From positions 1,798,001-1,862,000 of the forward strand of contig NZ_CP033073.1 of NCBI RefSeq assembly GCF_003675325.1: DNA of 64,000 nucleotides, written 5' to 3'. Positions 1 through 7,676 of this stretch are shown piece after piece; the stretch's first letter is position 1; each line of letters opens with the position of its first letter. The position numbers were made by a program, and so were the translations under genes. The notes below the pieces were generated by a model. That model did not search any database. It saw only the letters and a program-made list of their open reading frames with translations, and was not told the origin of the DNA. This stretch comes from Streptomyces dangxiongensis. GTDB taxonomy: Bacteria > Actinomycetota > Actinomycetes > Streptomycetales > Streptomycetaceae.

Positions 1-611
1 GAGTCGGTGCCGACGAGGGTGTCGGGGTACGCCTGGCCGCCCCGGACCATGACCGTGCGGGCCAGGTGCTCGATGTTCACCTGGTGGACGATGCCGGTGC
101 CCGGCGGGACGACCTTGAACTCGTCGAACGCGGTCTGGCCCCAGCGCAGGAACTGGTAGCGCTCCTTGTTGCGGCCGTACTCCAGCTCGACGTTCTGCTT
201 GAAGGCGTCGTTCGTGCCGAACTTGTCGGCGATGACGGAGTGGTCGATGACCAGCTCGGCCGGCGCCAGCGGGTTGATCTTGGCCGGGTCGCCACCCAGC
301 TCCTTGACGGCCTCACGCATCGTGGCGAGGTCCACCACGCAGGGAACGCCGGTGAAGTCCTGCATGATCACGCGGGCCGGCGTGAACTGGATCTCCTGGG
401 AGGGCTGGGCCTGGGAGTCCCAGTTGGCGATTGCGCGGATGTGGTCGGCGGTGATGTTCGCGCCGTCCTCCGTGCGGAGCAGGTTCTCCAGCAGGACCTT
501 GAGGCTGTACGGCAGGCGGGCCGAGCCCTCCACCTTGTCCAGCCGGAAGATCTCGTACGACTCGTCGCCCACCGGCAGCGTGCTGCGGGCGTCGAAGCTG
601 TTCGCCGACAC
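1..611 (-). CDS. sacA: Aconitate hydratase (SacA/AcnA), 5' part only
   Basis: Converts citrate to isocitrate in the TCA cycle with a 4Fe-4S cluster in the cytosol. The reverse-strand translation ([23 protein letters not shown]..., then [19 protein letters not shown] and [14 protein letters not shown] segments) is the N-terminal third of an actinobacterial aconitase A. The gene runs off the left edge, so the cluster cysteines are not visible. An in-frame ATG exists at 626, but GTG at 611 is the better start because AAGGAGA lies just upstream of it. The gene is divergent from the XRE-MurA gene. The 450-bp gap holds an iron-box-like sequence and a perfect palindrome that may control this gene. 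Streptomyces SacA is known as a moonlighting iron-responsive RNA-binding protein, which would fit iron control. Confidence 0.93.
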   Translation of the reverse strand, partial: MSANSFDARSTLPVGDESYEIFRLDKVEGSARLPYSLKVLLENLLRTEDGANITADHIRAIANWDSQAQPSQEIQFTPARVIMQDFTGVPCVVDLATMREAVKELGGDPAKINPLAPAELVIDHSVIADKFGTNDAFKQNVELEYGRNKERYQFLRWGQTAFDEFKVVPPGTGIVHQVNIEHLARTVMVRGGQAYPDTLVGTD

Positions 612-680
612 GACAGTCTCCTTCATTGATGTGCGCGTACCACCGTCAATCCTGCCGCCATGCCGACCGGGCCGATCCGC

Positions 681-699
681 TAAGGTCAGGCTAACTTAG
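681..699. promoter_or_regulatory. Putative DmdR/IdeR iron box upstream of aconitase
   Basis: TAAGGTCAGGCTAACTTAG agrees at 15 of 19 positions with the actinobacterial iron box TTAGGTTAGGCTAACCTAA (consensus from memory). It lies 70 bp upstream of the chosen aconitase start. DtxR-family repressors (DmdR1 in Streptomyces) bind such sites when Fe(II) is plentiful. The match is seen; the regulation is inferred. Confidence 0.6.
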
Positions 700-741
700 G
701 TGGCCCTTACTGACGTGGCGACCGCGGTGCGCCTCGGCAGA

Positions 742-759
742 TATCTCGATGTCGAGATA
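742..759. promoter_or_regulatory. Perfect palindrome TATCTCGA-TG-TCGAGATA
   Basis: Two 8-bp arms form a perfect inverted repeat around a 2-bp centre, in otherwise GC-rich DNA upstream of aconitase. The size and symmetry suit a dimeric repressor. I cannot name the regulator. It is separate from the iron box 40 bp closer to the gene. Confidence 0.5.
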
Positions 760-1035
760 ACTCTAGTACATGGGCGCCGGATGGTCATGCCCGACCCGGC
801 CCGGCACGCGTTCCGGACCGGCGCACAGGGCGACCACCGGTCCCGCCCGGCGGCGGTGCCGGCCGCATCCGGGGCGTCCGGGACGAGACGGCCGAAGCGT
901 GCGCCATTTCCCCCGACACCGACCGGTTTGCCCGCATGCTCCGGATGTCGCGCGAGGACCGGGCAGCGGGGTTGACGGGACGTCACCACAGTCACCCGAA
1001 GAGGCGTCACCCGAACGGCCCCTCCAACGGGCGCC

Positions 1036-1051
1036 ATCTCATATCTGAGAT
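1036..1051. promoter_or_regulatory. Palindrome ATCTCA-TATC-TGAGAT just upstream of the XRE-MurA start
   Basis: Six-bp inverted arms with a 4-bp spacer end 12 bp before the ATG at 1064 and overlap the expected -10/leader zone. The gene that follows has its own XRE helix-turn-helix, so this is a natural candidate autoregulatory operator. Confidence 0.5.
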
Positions 1052-1063
1052 AGCCTCAACCTC

Positions 1064-2593
1064 ATGTCAGACGACTACCTCGTACGCATCGGCAAGCTCA
1101 TCCGTGACGCCCGGCAACACCGGGGCTGGACGCAGACGCAGCTCGCGGAGGCGCTCGGCACCAGCCAGAGCGCCGTCAACCGCATCGAGCGCGGCAACCA
1201 GAACATCAGCCTTGAGATGATCGCCCGCATCGGCGAGGCCCTCGACAGCGAGATCGTGTCACTCGGATACGCGGGCCCGATGCATCTGCGCGTGGTCGGC
1301 GGACGCCGCCTGTCCGGCGCCATCGACGTCAAGACCAGCAAGAACGCGTGCGTGGCCCTGCTGTGCGCCTCACTGCTGAACAAGGGGCGCACGGTGCTGC
1401 GCCGGGTGGCGCGGATCGAGGAGGTGTACCGCCTGCTGGAGGTCCTCAACTCCATCGGTGTGCGCACCCGCTGGATCAACGACGGCGTCGACCTGGAACT
1501 CGTCCCGCCCGCCGAGCTGGAGATGGCGGCGATCGACGCGGAGGCCGCCGTCCGCACCCGCTCGATCATCATGTTCCTCGGCCCGCTGCTGCACCGCGTG
1601 GACCACTTCAAGCTGCCCTACGCCGGCGGCTGCGACCTGGGCACCCGCACCATCGAGCCGCACATGATCGCGCTGCGCCGGTTCGGTCTGGACATCGCGG
1701 CCACCGAGGGCCAGTACCACGCGCAGGTGGACCGCACGGTCCGCCCCGACCGGCCGATCGTGCTGACCGAGCGCGGCGACACCGTGACCGAGAACGCGCT
1801 GCTGGCCGCCGCCCGGCACGACGGCGTCACCGTCATCCGCAACGCGTCCTCCAACTACATGGTCCAGGACCTGTGTTTCTTCCTGGAGGCGCTCGGCGTC
1901 AAGGTGGAGGGCATCGGCACCACCACGCTCACCGTGCACGGCGTGCCGAACATCGACACCGACGTCGACTACTCCCCCTCCGAGGACCCGGTCGAGGCGA
2001 TGAGCCTGCTCGCCGCCGCCGTGGTGACCGAGTCGGAGCTGACGGTGCGCCGGGCCCCGATCGAGTTCCTGGAGATCGAGCTGGCGGTCCTGGAGGAGAT
2101 GGGCCTCGACCACGACCGCAGCCCCGAGTACTTCGCGGACAACGGCCGCACCCGGCTGGTGGATCTCACGGTCCGCCCCTCCAAGCTCGAAGCCCCGATC
2201 GACAAGATCCACCCCATGCCCTTCCCGGGCCTGAACATCGACAACGTCCCGTTCTTCGCGGCCATCGCGGCGGTCGCGTCGGGCCAGACCCTCATCCACG
2301 ACTGGGTCTACGACAACCGCGCGATCTACCTCACCGACCTCAACCGCCTCGGCGGCCGGCTCCAACTCCTGGACCCGCACCGGGTACTGGTCGAGGGCCC
2401 GACCCGCTGGCGCGCCGCCGAGATGATGTGCCCGCCGGCGCTGCGCCCCGCCGTGGTCGTCCTGCTGGCGATGATGGCGGCCGAGGGCACGTCGGTCCTG
2501 CGCAACGTGTACGTCATCAACCGCGGCTACGAGGACCTCGCCGAACGCCTGAACTCGATCGGGGCGCAGATCGAGATCTTCCGGGACATTTGA
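1064..2593 (+). CDS. murA2: XRE-HTH/UDP-GlcNAc 1-carboxyvinyltransferase fusion (MurA2-like)
   Basis: Residues about 1-70 (RIGKLIRDARQHRGWTQTQL...SQSAVNRIERG) form an XRE/Cro-type helix-turn-helix. The rest, about 75-509, is an EPSP-synthase-fold enolpyruvyltransferase of the MurA family. It keeps the active-site loop GGCDLG with Cys190, which corresponds to the PEP-reactive cysteine (and fosfomycin target) of MurA. MurA transfers enolpyruvate to UDP-GlcNAc in the first committed step of peptidoglycan synthesis. A standard MurA is about 420-450 residues, so the extra length is the HTH. The ATG follows a palindrome at 1036-1051. The fusion suggests either an autoregulated second MurA or an enzyme turned regulator. 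The gene is divergent from aconitase and ends at a long hairpin. Confidence 0.88.
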   Translation: MSDDYLVRIGKLIRDARQHRGWTQTQLAEALGTSQSAVNRIERGNQNISLEMIARIGEALDSEIVSLGYAGPMHLRVVGGRRLSGAIDVKTSKNACVALLCASLLNKGRTVLRRVARIEEVYRLLEVLNSIGVRTRWINDGVDLELVPPAELEMAAIDAEAAVRTRSIIMFLGPLLHRVDHFKLPYAGGCDLGTRTIEPHMIALRRFGLDIAATEGQYHAQVDRTVRPDRPIVLTERGDTVTENALLAAARHDGVTVIRNASSNYMVQDLCFFLEALGVKVEGIGTTTLTVHGVPNIDTDVDYSPSEDPVEAMSLLAAAVVTESELTVRRAPIEFLEIELAVLEEMGLDHDRSPEYFADNGRTRLVDLTVRPSKLEAPIDKIHPMPFPGLNIDNVPFFAAIAAVASGQTLIHDWVYDNRAIYLTDLNRLGGRLQLLDPHRVLVEGPTRWRAAEMMCPPALRPAVVVLLAMMAAEGTSVLRNVYVINRGYEDLAERLNSIGAQIEIFRDI

Positions 2594-2600
2594 TGCGATG

Positions 2601-2659
2601 ATGCCGCCGCACCCCGTCTGACCTGCTGTTTAGCGGGTCAGAGAGTGGTACGGCGGCAT
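2601..2659. terminator. Long imperfect hairpin after murA2
   Basis: Outer arms ATGCCGCCG (2601-2609) and CGGCGGCAT (2651-2659) enclose a second stem, TCTGACC (2617-2623) with GGTCAGA (2636-2642), around a GTTT loop. It lies 7 bp past the murA2 stop, as a terminator would. It also sits exactly between core chromosome and the integrase element, so it could be part of the attachment region. Confidence 0.55.
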
Positions 2660-2661
2660 CT

Positions 2662-2681
2662 CTGGGACTTCTCTGGGACTT
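2662..2681 (+). repeat. Left copy of 20-bp repeat (two CTGGGACTT units), possible integrase arm site
   Basis: CTGGGACTTCTCTGGGACTT contains the 9-mer CTGGGACTT twice in direct orientation. It lies 56 bp beyond the integrase stop, at the edge of the accessory region. A copy with one mismatch is at 29856-29875. Tandem short direct repeats beside a tyrosine integrase are typical of arm-type binding sites. Confidence 0.5.
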
Positions 2682-2736
2682 TGGGCCTGCGGCGGGCTAC
2701 GGGCCACGCTTCACAGGCTCTGCCGACCGACCGCAG

Positions 2737-3984
2737 CTACGCGAAGATCGCGTCGATGGCGGCGCTGCCTCGTGCGCCGGCGCGGGGCAGGAAGTGGGAG
2801 TACTTCCGCAGCGTGAACCCGGGGTCGGAGTGCCCCAGCCAGCGTGCCAGGGAGACTATCGATTCGCCAGCCTCCAGTTCCTCGGAGGCGTAGAAGTGGC
2901 GGAGGGCGTGGAAGCCGTGCTCCCGGGACGGCTCCCACACGCGAGCACCATCGGTGCTGCCCTCGTCCAGCGGGGCGATCACGCCCGCCGTTGCCAGAGC
3001 GGGCTTCCACACATAGGAGTTGAAGTAGTTCCGGTTGATAGCCTTCCGCTCGCGTCCCGTCACCAAGAGGTCATAGGTCCTCGGCCGCCGGTGTTTGGCC
3101 TCCACCGGCGTCTCGGCCGGAGTCGGGTCGTCCCAGGGCAGAGTCACCGGCACCGGCGCGAACTGCTCCATGTGCTGCCGGGTGGCCCGGGCCACGCTGG
3201 ACGGCAGCGGCACATCCCGGACCTTGCGCCCCTTGGGGAGCGCGAAACACAGCTTCGTCCGCACCATCTTGACCTGCCGCCGGACGTGCACGACTCCCTT
3301 CTCGAAGTCGATGTCGTCTGCTGCGAGCCCGAGGGCCTCCCCTTGGCGGAGCCCGAGACCTGCCCCAATCACAAGGAGGAGCCGGTAGCGGTCCGGCAGA
3401 GCCTCCCGTACGGCCAACACCCGTTCAGGCAGCCACGTGTCAACCCTGCCGGGGGTCGCGGGCGGAGGCCCGACCGTGCTGGACCGACATGGGTTACGTC
3501 CGAGGCGACGGTCCTCGACGGCAGCCTGGAGGACGCTGGAGAGCGTTGCCCAGACAAGACGGATGGAGGTCGGACCGAGGTCCTTCTCCAACCGCTTCTT
3601 CCAGTGACGCAGGACTTCCGTCCCGATGGCGTTGAGCGGCTGAGTACCCAGGTGGGGGACGATGTGCCGCCGTACCCTCTGCTCGATCCGCTCAATCGTG
3701 GACGGGTCACCGCTCTGCGTTGGCCACCAATGCGTTGCGATGTAGTCCTTGAGGGAGATGGCCCCATCGCGGGGATCGACGAACTCGCCTCGGCGTGCGT
3801 CGGTCTGGGCCTGGGCGAGCCAGGTTTTGGCGTCCTGGAGGGCGTCGAAGGAACGGTCCTTGACGCCGGGAATGCCCTTGACGCGGTAGCGGGTGCACTT
3901 GCCGTGCATGGCGGTGCGATCGCGTTTGCCGGTTTTCGGATTCGGGCGCTTCTTCAGCCATCGGTCTTCTATGTAGCCAGCCAA
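2737..3984 (-). CDS. Tyrosine site-specific integrase
   Basis: A 415-residue phage/ICE-type recombinase that integrates and excises an element at an attachment site. The N-terminal part (about 1-165) is the arm/core-binding region with a SAM-like helical domain. The catalytic domain has Arg213 (GLRQGEALGL), His359 and Arg362 (HALRHFY), His385 (WLGHSD) and nucleophile Tyr395 (KYSHFL). All expected residues are present, so the enzyme looks intact. The start is uncertain: the only in-frame candidate near the domain boundary is TTG at 3984. It lies downstream of the excisionase-like gene in the same orientation. The 3' end points to the chromosome edge at about 2600, the normal place for an integrase. 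Confidence 0.9.
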   Translation of the reverse strand: MAGYIEDRWLKKRPNPKTGKRDRTAMHGKCTRYRVKGIPGVKDRSFDALQDAKTWLAQAQTDARRGEFVDPRDGAISLKDYIATHWWPTQSGDPSTIERIEQRVRRHIVPHLGTQPLNAIGTEVLRHWKKRLEKDLGPTSIRLVWATLSSVLQAAVEDRRLGRNPCRSSTVGPPPATPGRVDTWLPERVLAVREALPDRYRLLLVIGAGLGLRQGEALGLAADDIDFEKGVVHVRRQVKMVRTKLCFALPKGRKVRDVPLPSSVARATRQHMEQFAPVPVTLPWDDPTPAETPVEAKHRRPRTYDLLVTGRERKAINRNYFNSYVWKPALATAGVIAPLDEGSTDGARVWEPSREHGFHALRHFYASEELEAGESIVSLARWLGHSDPGFTLRKYSHFLPRAGARGSAAIDAIFA

Positions 3985-4082
3985 TTGGAACTTTGCAATG
4001 GGGGCGCCGACGGCGTTCTACGGCGCTTGGGAGCAGTCAGGCAGCGGTAATGCGGGCGGAACGCTCCTGGAGCCGGGCACTA

Positions 4083-4942
4083 AGAGGTCGTTTCTGATGG
4101 CGTGATCGCTCGTTGATCCGTGCATGACGGATTTGGTGGAGCGGTTGGTGCCGGATGAGCTGTGGGTGCTGTTCCGACGGGTGGTCCCGCCGACGGAGGT
4201 CATACGCCCGCAGGGCGGCGGGCGACGTCGGGCTGGTGACCGCGAATGCCTGGCAGCGATCATCTTCGTGGCCACCTCGGGCTGCACGTGGCGGCAGCTG
4301 CCGCCGGTGTTCGGGCCGGCCTGGCCCACGGTCTACCGGCGCTTCGCCCAGTGGAGCCGGGACCGGGTCTGGGCCAGACTGCACCGGGTCATCCTGGACG
4401 AACTCGGCGCTCGGGGCGAGCTGGACTGGTCGCGGTGCGCGATCGACTCCGTCAGCGTCCGGGCGGCAAAAAGGGGCCACTGACGGGACCGAATCCGACC
4501 GACCGTGGCAAGCCGGGATCGAAAATCCACCTCATCACCGACCGAAACGGCGTGCCGCTGTCGCTGGGTGTCTCCGGCGCCAACATGCACGACAGCCTCG
4601 GCCTGCAACCGCTCGTGCGCGGGATCCCGCCCATCCGCTCCCGCCGCGGCCCGCGCCGTCGGCGTCCGGCCAAGCTCCACGCAGACAAGGGCTACGACTA
4701 CGACCACCTGCGGATATGGCTTCGCGAACGTCGCATCCGCCACCGCATCGCCCGCAAGGGCATCGAGTCCTCCACGCGGCTCGGCCGACACCGCTGGGTC
4801 GTCGAGAGAACGGTCTCCTGGCTGGCCGGATGCCGAAGGCTGCACCGCCGTTACGAGCGAAAGGCCGAGCACTTCCTGGCCTTCGTCGGCATCGCCGCAG
4901 CCCTCATCAGCTACCGCCGACTCACCAAGTGAAACGACCTCT
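4083..4942. mobile_element. IS5-family insertion sequence (two-frame transposase) inside the excisionase gene
   Basis: About 860 bp bounded by inverted repeats AGAGGTCGTTTC (4083-4094) and GAAACGACCTCT (4931-4942). TA flanks each end (4081-4082 and 4943-4944), consistent with a 2-bp target duplication. Removing the element and one TA restores the 3' end of the excisionase-like gene, which proves insertion into that gene. Confidence 0.85.
4124..4932 (+). CDS. IS5-family transposase made by -1 frameshifting
   Basis: The first frame (4124-4483) encodes the N-terminal DUF4096-like HTH segment up to ...SVSVRAAKRGH. A second frame, -1 relative to it, continues KKGPLTGPNPTDRGKPGSKIHL... to 4932 with the DDE core (IDSVSVR, HADKGYDY, RHRWVVERTVSWL). 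The frames meet at a run of five A followed by four G near 4467, a good slippery site. The split transposase is therefore the normal programmed -1 arrangement of this IS group, not a broken gene. The inverted repeats are intact, so it may be active. Confidence 0.85.
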
Positions 4943-5204
4943 TAAGCGGGTTGAGGGCCGGGTTGGAGCGGGAGTCAGCCTGCTCCTGCTCGCGGACCCA
5001 GGCGTCGAGGGCTTCCACCCGGTACGTGACGCGACCACGAGGGCCCATGCGGAAGCTCGGCGGTCCCTGCCGACGATGGCGCCAGACGTAGAGGGTGTGA
5101 GGTGAGAGGCCGAGGTAATCGGCGGCGTCTTTCACGGTCAGAAAGGCCGTCCGTACGGCTACGGAGGAAGCCGTGGGGGCAGGCGGTATCGCCGATCGGT
5201 GCAT
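4911..5204 (-). pseudogene. AlpA/excisionase-like HTH gene, 3' end cut by an IS
   Basis: From ATG 5204 (AAAGGAAA upstream) the product is MHRSAIPPAP...FLTVKDAADYLGLSPHTLYVWRHRRQGPPSFRMGPRGRVTYRVEALDAWVREQ, a MerR/AlpA-type winged helix typical of excisionases. The natural C-terminus (...NPLSARLQERSARITAA) is split: it resumes at 4080 and stops near 4037, on the other side of the IS. The present reading frame runs about ten residues into the IS. The DNA-binding part is intact, so some function may remain. In the unbroken state it would lie just upstream of the integrase in the same operon and control excision. Confidence 0.75.
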
Positions 5205-5424
5205 GGCAGGGTTTCCTTTCGGGGAGAGCGAGGAGCGACAGGGACGCGGCAGCATCACCTCGCGCGGAGTGCGCCAGGACGGCCACCTGCCGGCGGCACA
5301 CGCTGCCTACGGCAATACGCCGCAGCAGAGCTGCCCCGCGCCTCCTCTTGCCAATGCGAAGCGGCCCGCGTCCGCCACGACTCCACCGCCAAGCGCAGCC
5401 GAAAAGCGAACACCTTCATGTTCG

Positions 5425-5459
5425 CGACGATCGCCGGTTTGGCTAATCGGCGATCGTCG
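5425..5459. terminator. 12-bp perfect hairpin
   Basis: CGACGATCGCCG (5425-5436) pairs with CGGCGATCGTCG (5448-5459) around an 11-nt AT-richer loop. No T-tract follows. It lies between the excisionase leader and the winged-helix remnant, so it may end leftward transcription or be an element-specific repeat. Confidence 0.45.
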
Positions 5460-5469
5460 GCTATGTTGC

Positions 5470-5740
5470 CCGCCGCATCACGCGCCCAACGCCTGCCTGG
5501 CCTCCCCGCCGGCAGGGGGAAGTACGTACGAGCACGCGGCTACGGGCGCGCCGTCCGAGGCGACCGTTAGCAGACCGCCGTCCGTGAGCCGGTCGAGATT
5601 CACCGTGACGCGGCGCTCGCGAATCCCGAGGGCACGCTTGCCGTGTTGTCGCACCCGGATGCCGTGCCACGTGCACGAGGCTGACATGATCGTCGCGGTA
5701 GCCTCGCTGCAAGAGATCCTCACCGAAAAGGCCAGCCGCG
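5470..5740 (-). pseudogene. Frameshifted winged-helix (MarR-like) regulator remnant
   Basis: Two overlapping reverse frames together resemble a small actinobacterial winged-helix protein. One frame carries YRDDHVSLVHVARHPGATTR, like the usual HVLLCIARDP start. The adjacent frame carries GIRERRVTVNLDRLTDGGLLTV, like GITERAAQRIVADLEEAGYL. A single frame shift would join them. No intact open frame covers both, so I read this as a decayed regulator. The match is by eye only. Confidence 0.35.
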
Positions 5741-6190
5741 CAGACGGAAACACAGAGCTCCGTGGAGACCGCAAGGTAGTCACCGGCCGTTTGGCCGCCC
5801 CAGGCATTCAGGCCACCGAGGGCAAAGAGCACGGGCGAAGTGAAGCGAGCAGATCGGATAGCAGACTCGGACAGACGGGCTCCCAAGGTGGCGCCACGCC
5901 AGCGGGCCAACCCTCCCGACGCCCACCCCAAGTGGTTTCGGAGAAGTGAGTGCAACAGAGCGGAGGCACCGCCTGGCCTGGATTTTTGCGGGACGTTGTA
6001 CGTTGACATGCCCTCGCGCAGCTATCCAGTCTTTCTGCGGTCTTCCTTGTCTGCCGTAGGCGAATGCGTCGCTTTGGAAATTCGGAGGCATCGCGGCACA
6101 GAGTCAGATTGCGGATCAAGCGGTGCGTCTAAAACGAGGTAAGGCCGCCCATAAGACGAGTTGCTACTCCCGTGAACAGCAGGTAGTGGG
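5741..6190. other. No recognisable gene
   Basis: Overlapping open frames exist on both strands but none shows a family signature or a good ribosome-binding site. It separates the winged-helix remnant from the truncated kinase gene. Confidence 0.4.
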
Positions 6191-6890
6191 CTACATGATC
6201 CCCTTCCATCGCCACGGCGGCGCCCCGGCCCGGCCGCGCAAGCAGTCAATGCGGTATTGCGCCTCCCGCTGCCACTCCGGGCGGCTGGCAGCGTGCTGCG
6301 CGGCATACGTCGTCATACGCAACTCGCGTGCGCCAGCGAGGAGTTCGTACCCTTCCCACTCCGTGACGTCGACGCCGTAGGTCTCGCAGAACGCGGCGTA
6401 CTCCTCGGCAGACACCGCGCCGGTCGTCGTGAGCTTCACTGCGGTCGACACGAGATCCCACTCCGGCGGGCCAAACGAAGCGCGCTCGAAGTCCATCAAC
6501 ACCGGGCCGGCCTCCGTGCGCGCCACGTTACCGACCCATGCATCCCCGTGGACTACACACTCCGGCAGGCCCTTCGGCCTCGAAGCCCATTGCCGCTTGA
6601 GATCTTCAAGCCTGCTGCTCAGCCACTGCCGGTCGTCGTCAGAAGTTGTGCTCGCTGCGTCGATGCGCTCAACCAGCCGGACGAACGGGTCCAGCTCACC
6701 CAGCGGCAGGTCTGGTTTCGGAAGGAAATGCAGTTGCTTGAGGAGCACGACGACGTCGGTGACGGTACCGATTTCGTGTGGCGGCAGCTCTTGCCAGAAC
6801 GTCACCGGGTGCCCGCTAGCTGCTATCGGCTGCCACAGGTCAAGGGCGCGTACGGCGGGCACGCCCTGGGCCGCCAGCCAGCGGGCGACC
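6191..6890 (-). pseudogene. Aminoglycoside-phosphotransferase-like kinase, 5' end lost to IS debris
   Basis: The reverse translation (VARWLAAQGVPAVRALDLWQ... to the stop at 6191) covers most of an APH-fold small-molecule kinase. It has the catalytic CVVHGDAWVGNV (HGDxxxxN) and the Mg-binding VLMDFERASFGPPEWDL. Homologues begin 50-60 residues earlier with the nucleotide-binding strands. Here the frame runs straight into an ISAs1-type end at 6891. Without the ATP-binding lobe it is probably inactive. The missing 5' part is not elsewhere in the window. Confidence 0.7.
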
Positions 6891-7028
6891 CAGGGCCGCG
6901 TCGTTCAGGTGATGTGTCCTGGTTGATCACATGATGCCGAGGGTGATCAGTGGACGGTTGGCGTCGCGGGTGTGGTGGCGGAGTCCAGCGGCGATGTTCG
7001 TCTGGTTGGCGAATCGGAGAGCGCCGAT
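6891..7028 (-). mobile_element. Orphan end fragment of the ISAs1-type element
   Basis: This stretch nearly matches, with a few mismatches, the reverse complement of the right end of the intact ISAs1-type copy at 9249-10598, from the terminal CAGGGCCGCG to about 40 codons into the transposase 3' end. The rest of this copy is missing. It abuts the truncated kinase on one side and IS5 debris on the other. Confidence 0.7.
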
Positions 7029-7420
7029 CGATGTTGGGGCCGGCGGCGGCCACGCGGTCGGTGCGGATGACGATGCCGTCCAGGTTGAGGTGGGTGTAGC
7101 CCGCCGCTGCCGCCCGCTCCAGAGCGGTGGACAGGTCGGGCGCGTGGTCGGCGAGCACGGTCAGCCCTTCGTGCAGGTAGCGGTACGCGGTCGGGGTCGC
7201 GATGCCGTTGTCGCGGGCGAGTTGGACCAGACGGCTGCCGTCGACGAACCAGCGCAGCACCAGCACTGCCTGTTTGAACGGGCCCAGCGCCCGGGTGCCC
7301 TTGCGGGTGCCGAGTCGCTCGCGGTGTTAGGCGAGCAGCTTCGCGAGGTGCTCGGCGGTGGCCCTGCTGACGTCGAGCACGGCGGTGTAGGTGATACTCG
7401 TCAACGCGTGAAGCCTCTTG
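7029..7420 (-). pseudogene. IS5-type transposase remnant (N-terminal half)
   Basis: The reverse frame reads ...ITYTAVLDVSRATAEHLAKLLA-stop-HRERLGTRKGTRALGPFKQAVLVLRWFVDGSRLVQLARDNGIATPTAYRYLHEG...LNLDGIVIRTDRVAAAGPN. This is the helix-turn-helix region and first catalytic Asp of an IS5-family DDE transposase. An in-frame TAA interrupts it at about 7327, and the C-terminal half is missing where the ISAs1 fragment joins. Confidence 0.7.
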
Positions 7421-7676
7421 CCGGGAACGTGATCTTCGCAGACCTGTTCCTACCAGGGGCTTCTCGTGTTTCTGACGTCAGGTCAGTCTCCGCCGGGGGC
7501 ACTGACGGCTCGTCACGTAGCGCAACTGTCACGTTGCTGAGAAGACCTCACTGTGCGCCAACGTACAGCGAACATCCCCTGCGTACCCTGGCATTTTCGC
7601 CGCCCAAGCGGAGCCGACCTCCCCTCTTCGCGGGCCTGTGTCGGCCGTGGGGAACCCTGTGACAAGATCCGCTGGC

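Noticed and set aside
2594..2660. Folding of this stretch as a tRNA or tmRNA end serving as the integration site
   Set aside because: The arms form nested hairpins but no cloverleaf, T-loop or acceptor sequence.
4124..4483. First transposase frame read as a separate truncated pseudogene
   Set aside because: The A5-G4 slippery run at the junction and the intact second frame fit programmed -1 frameshifting.
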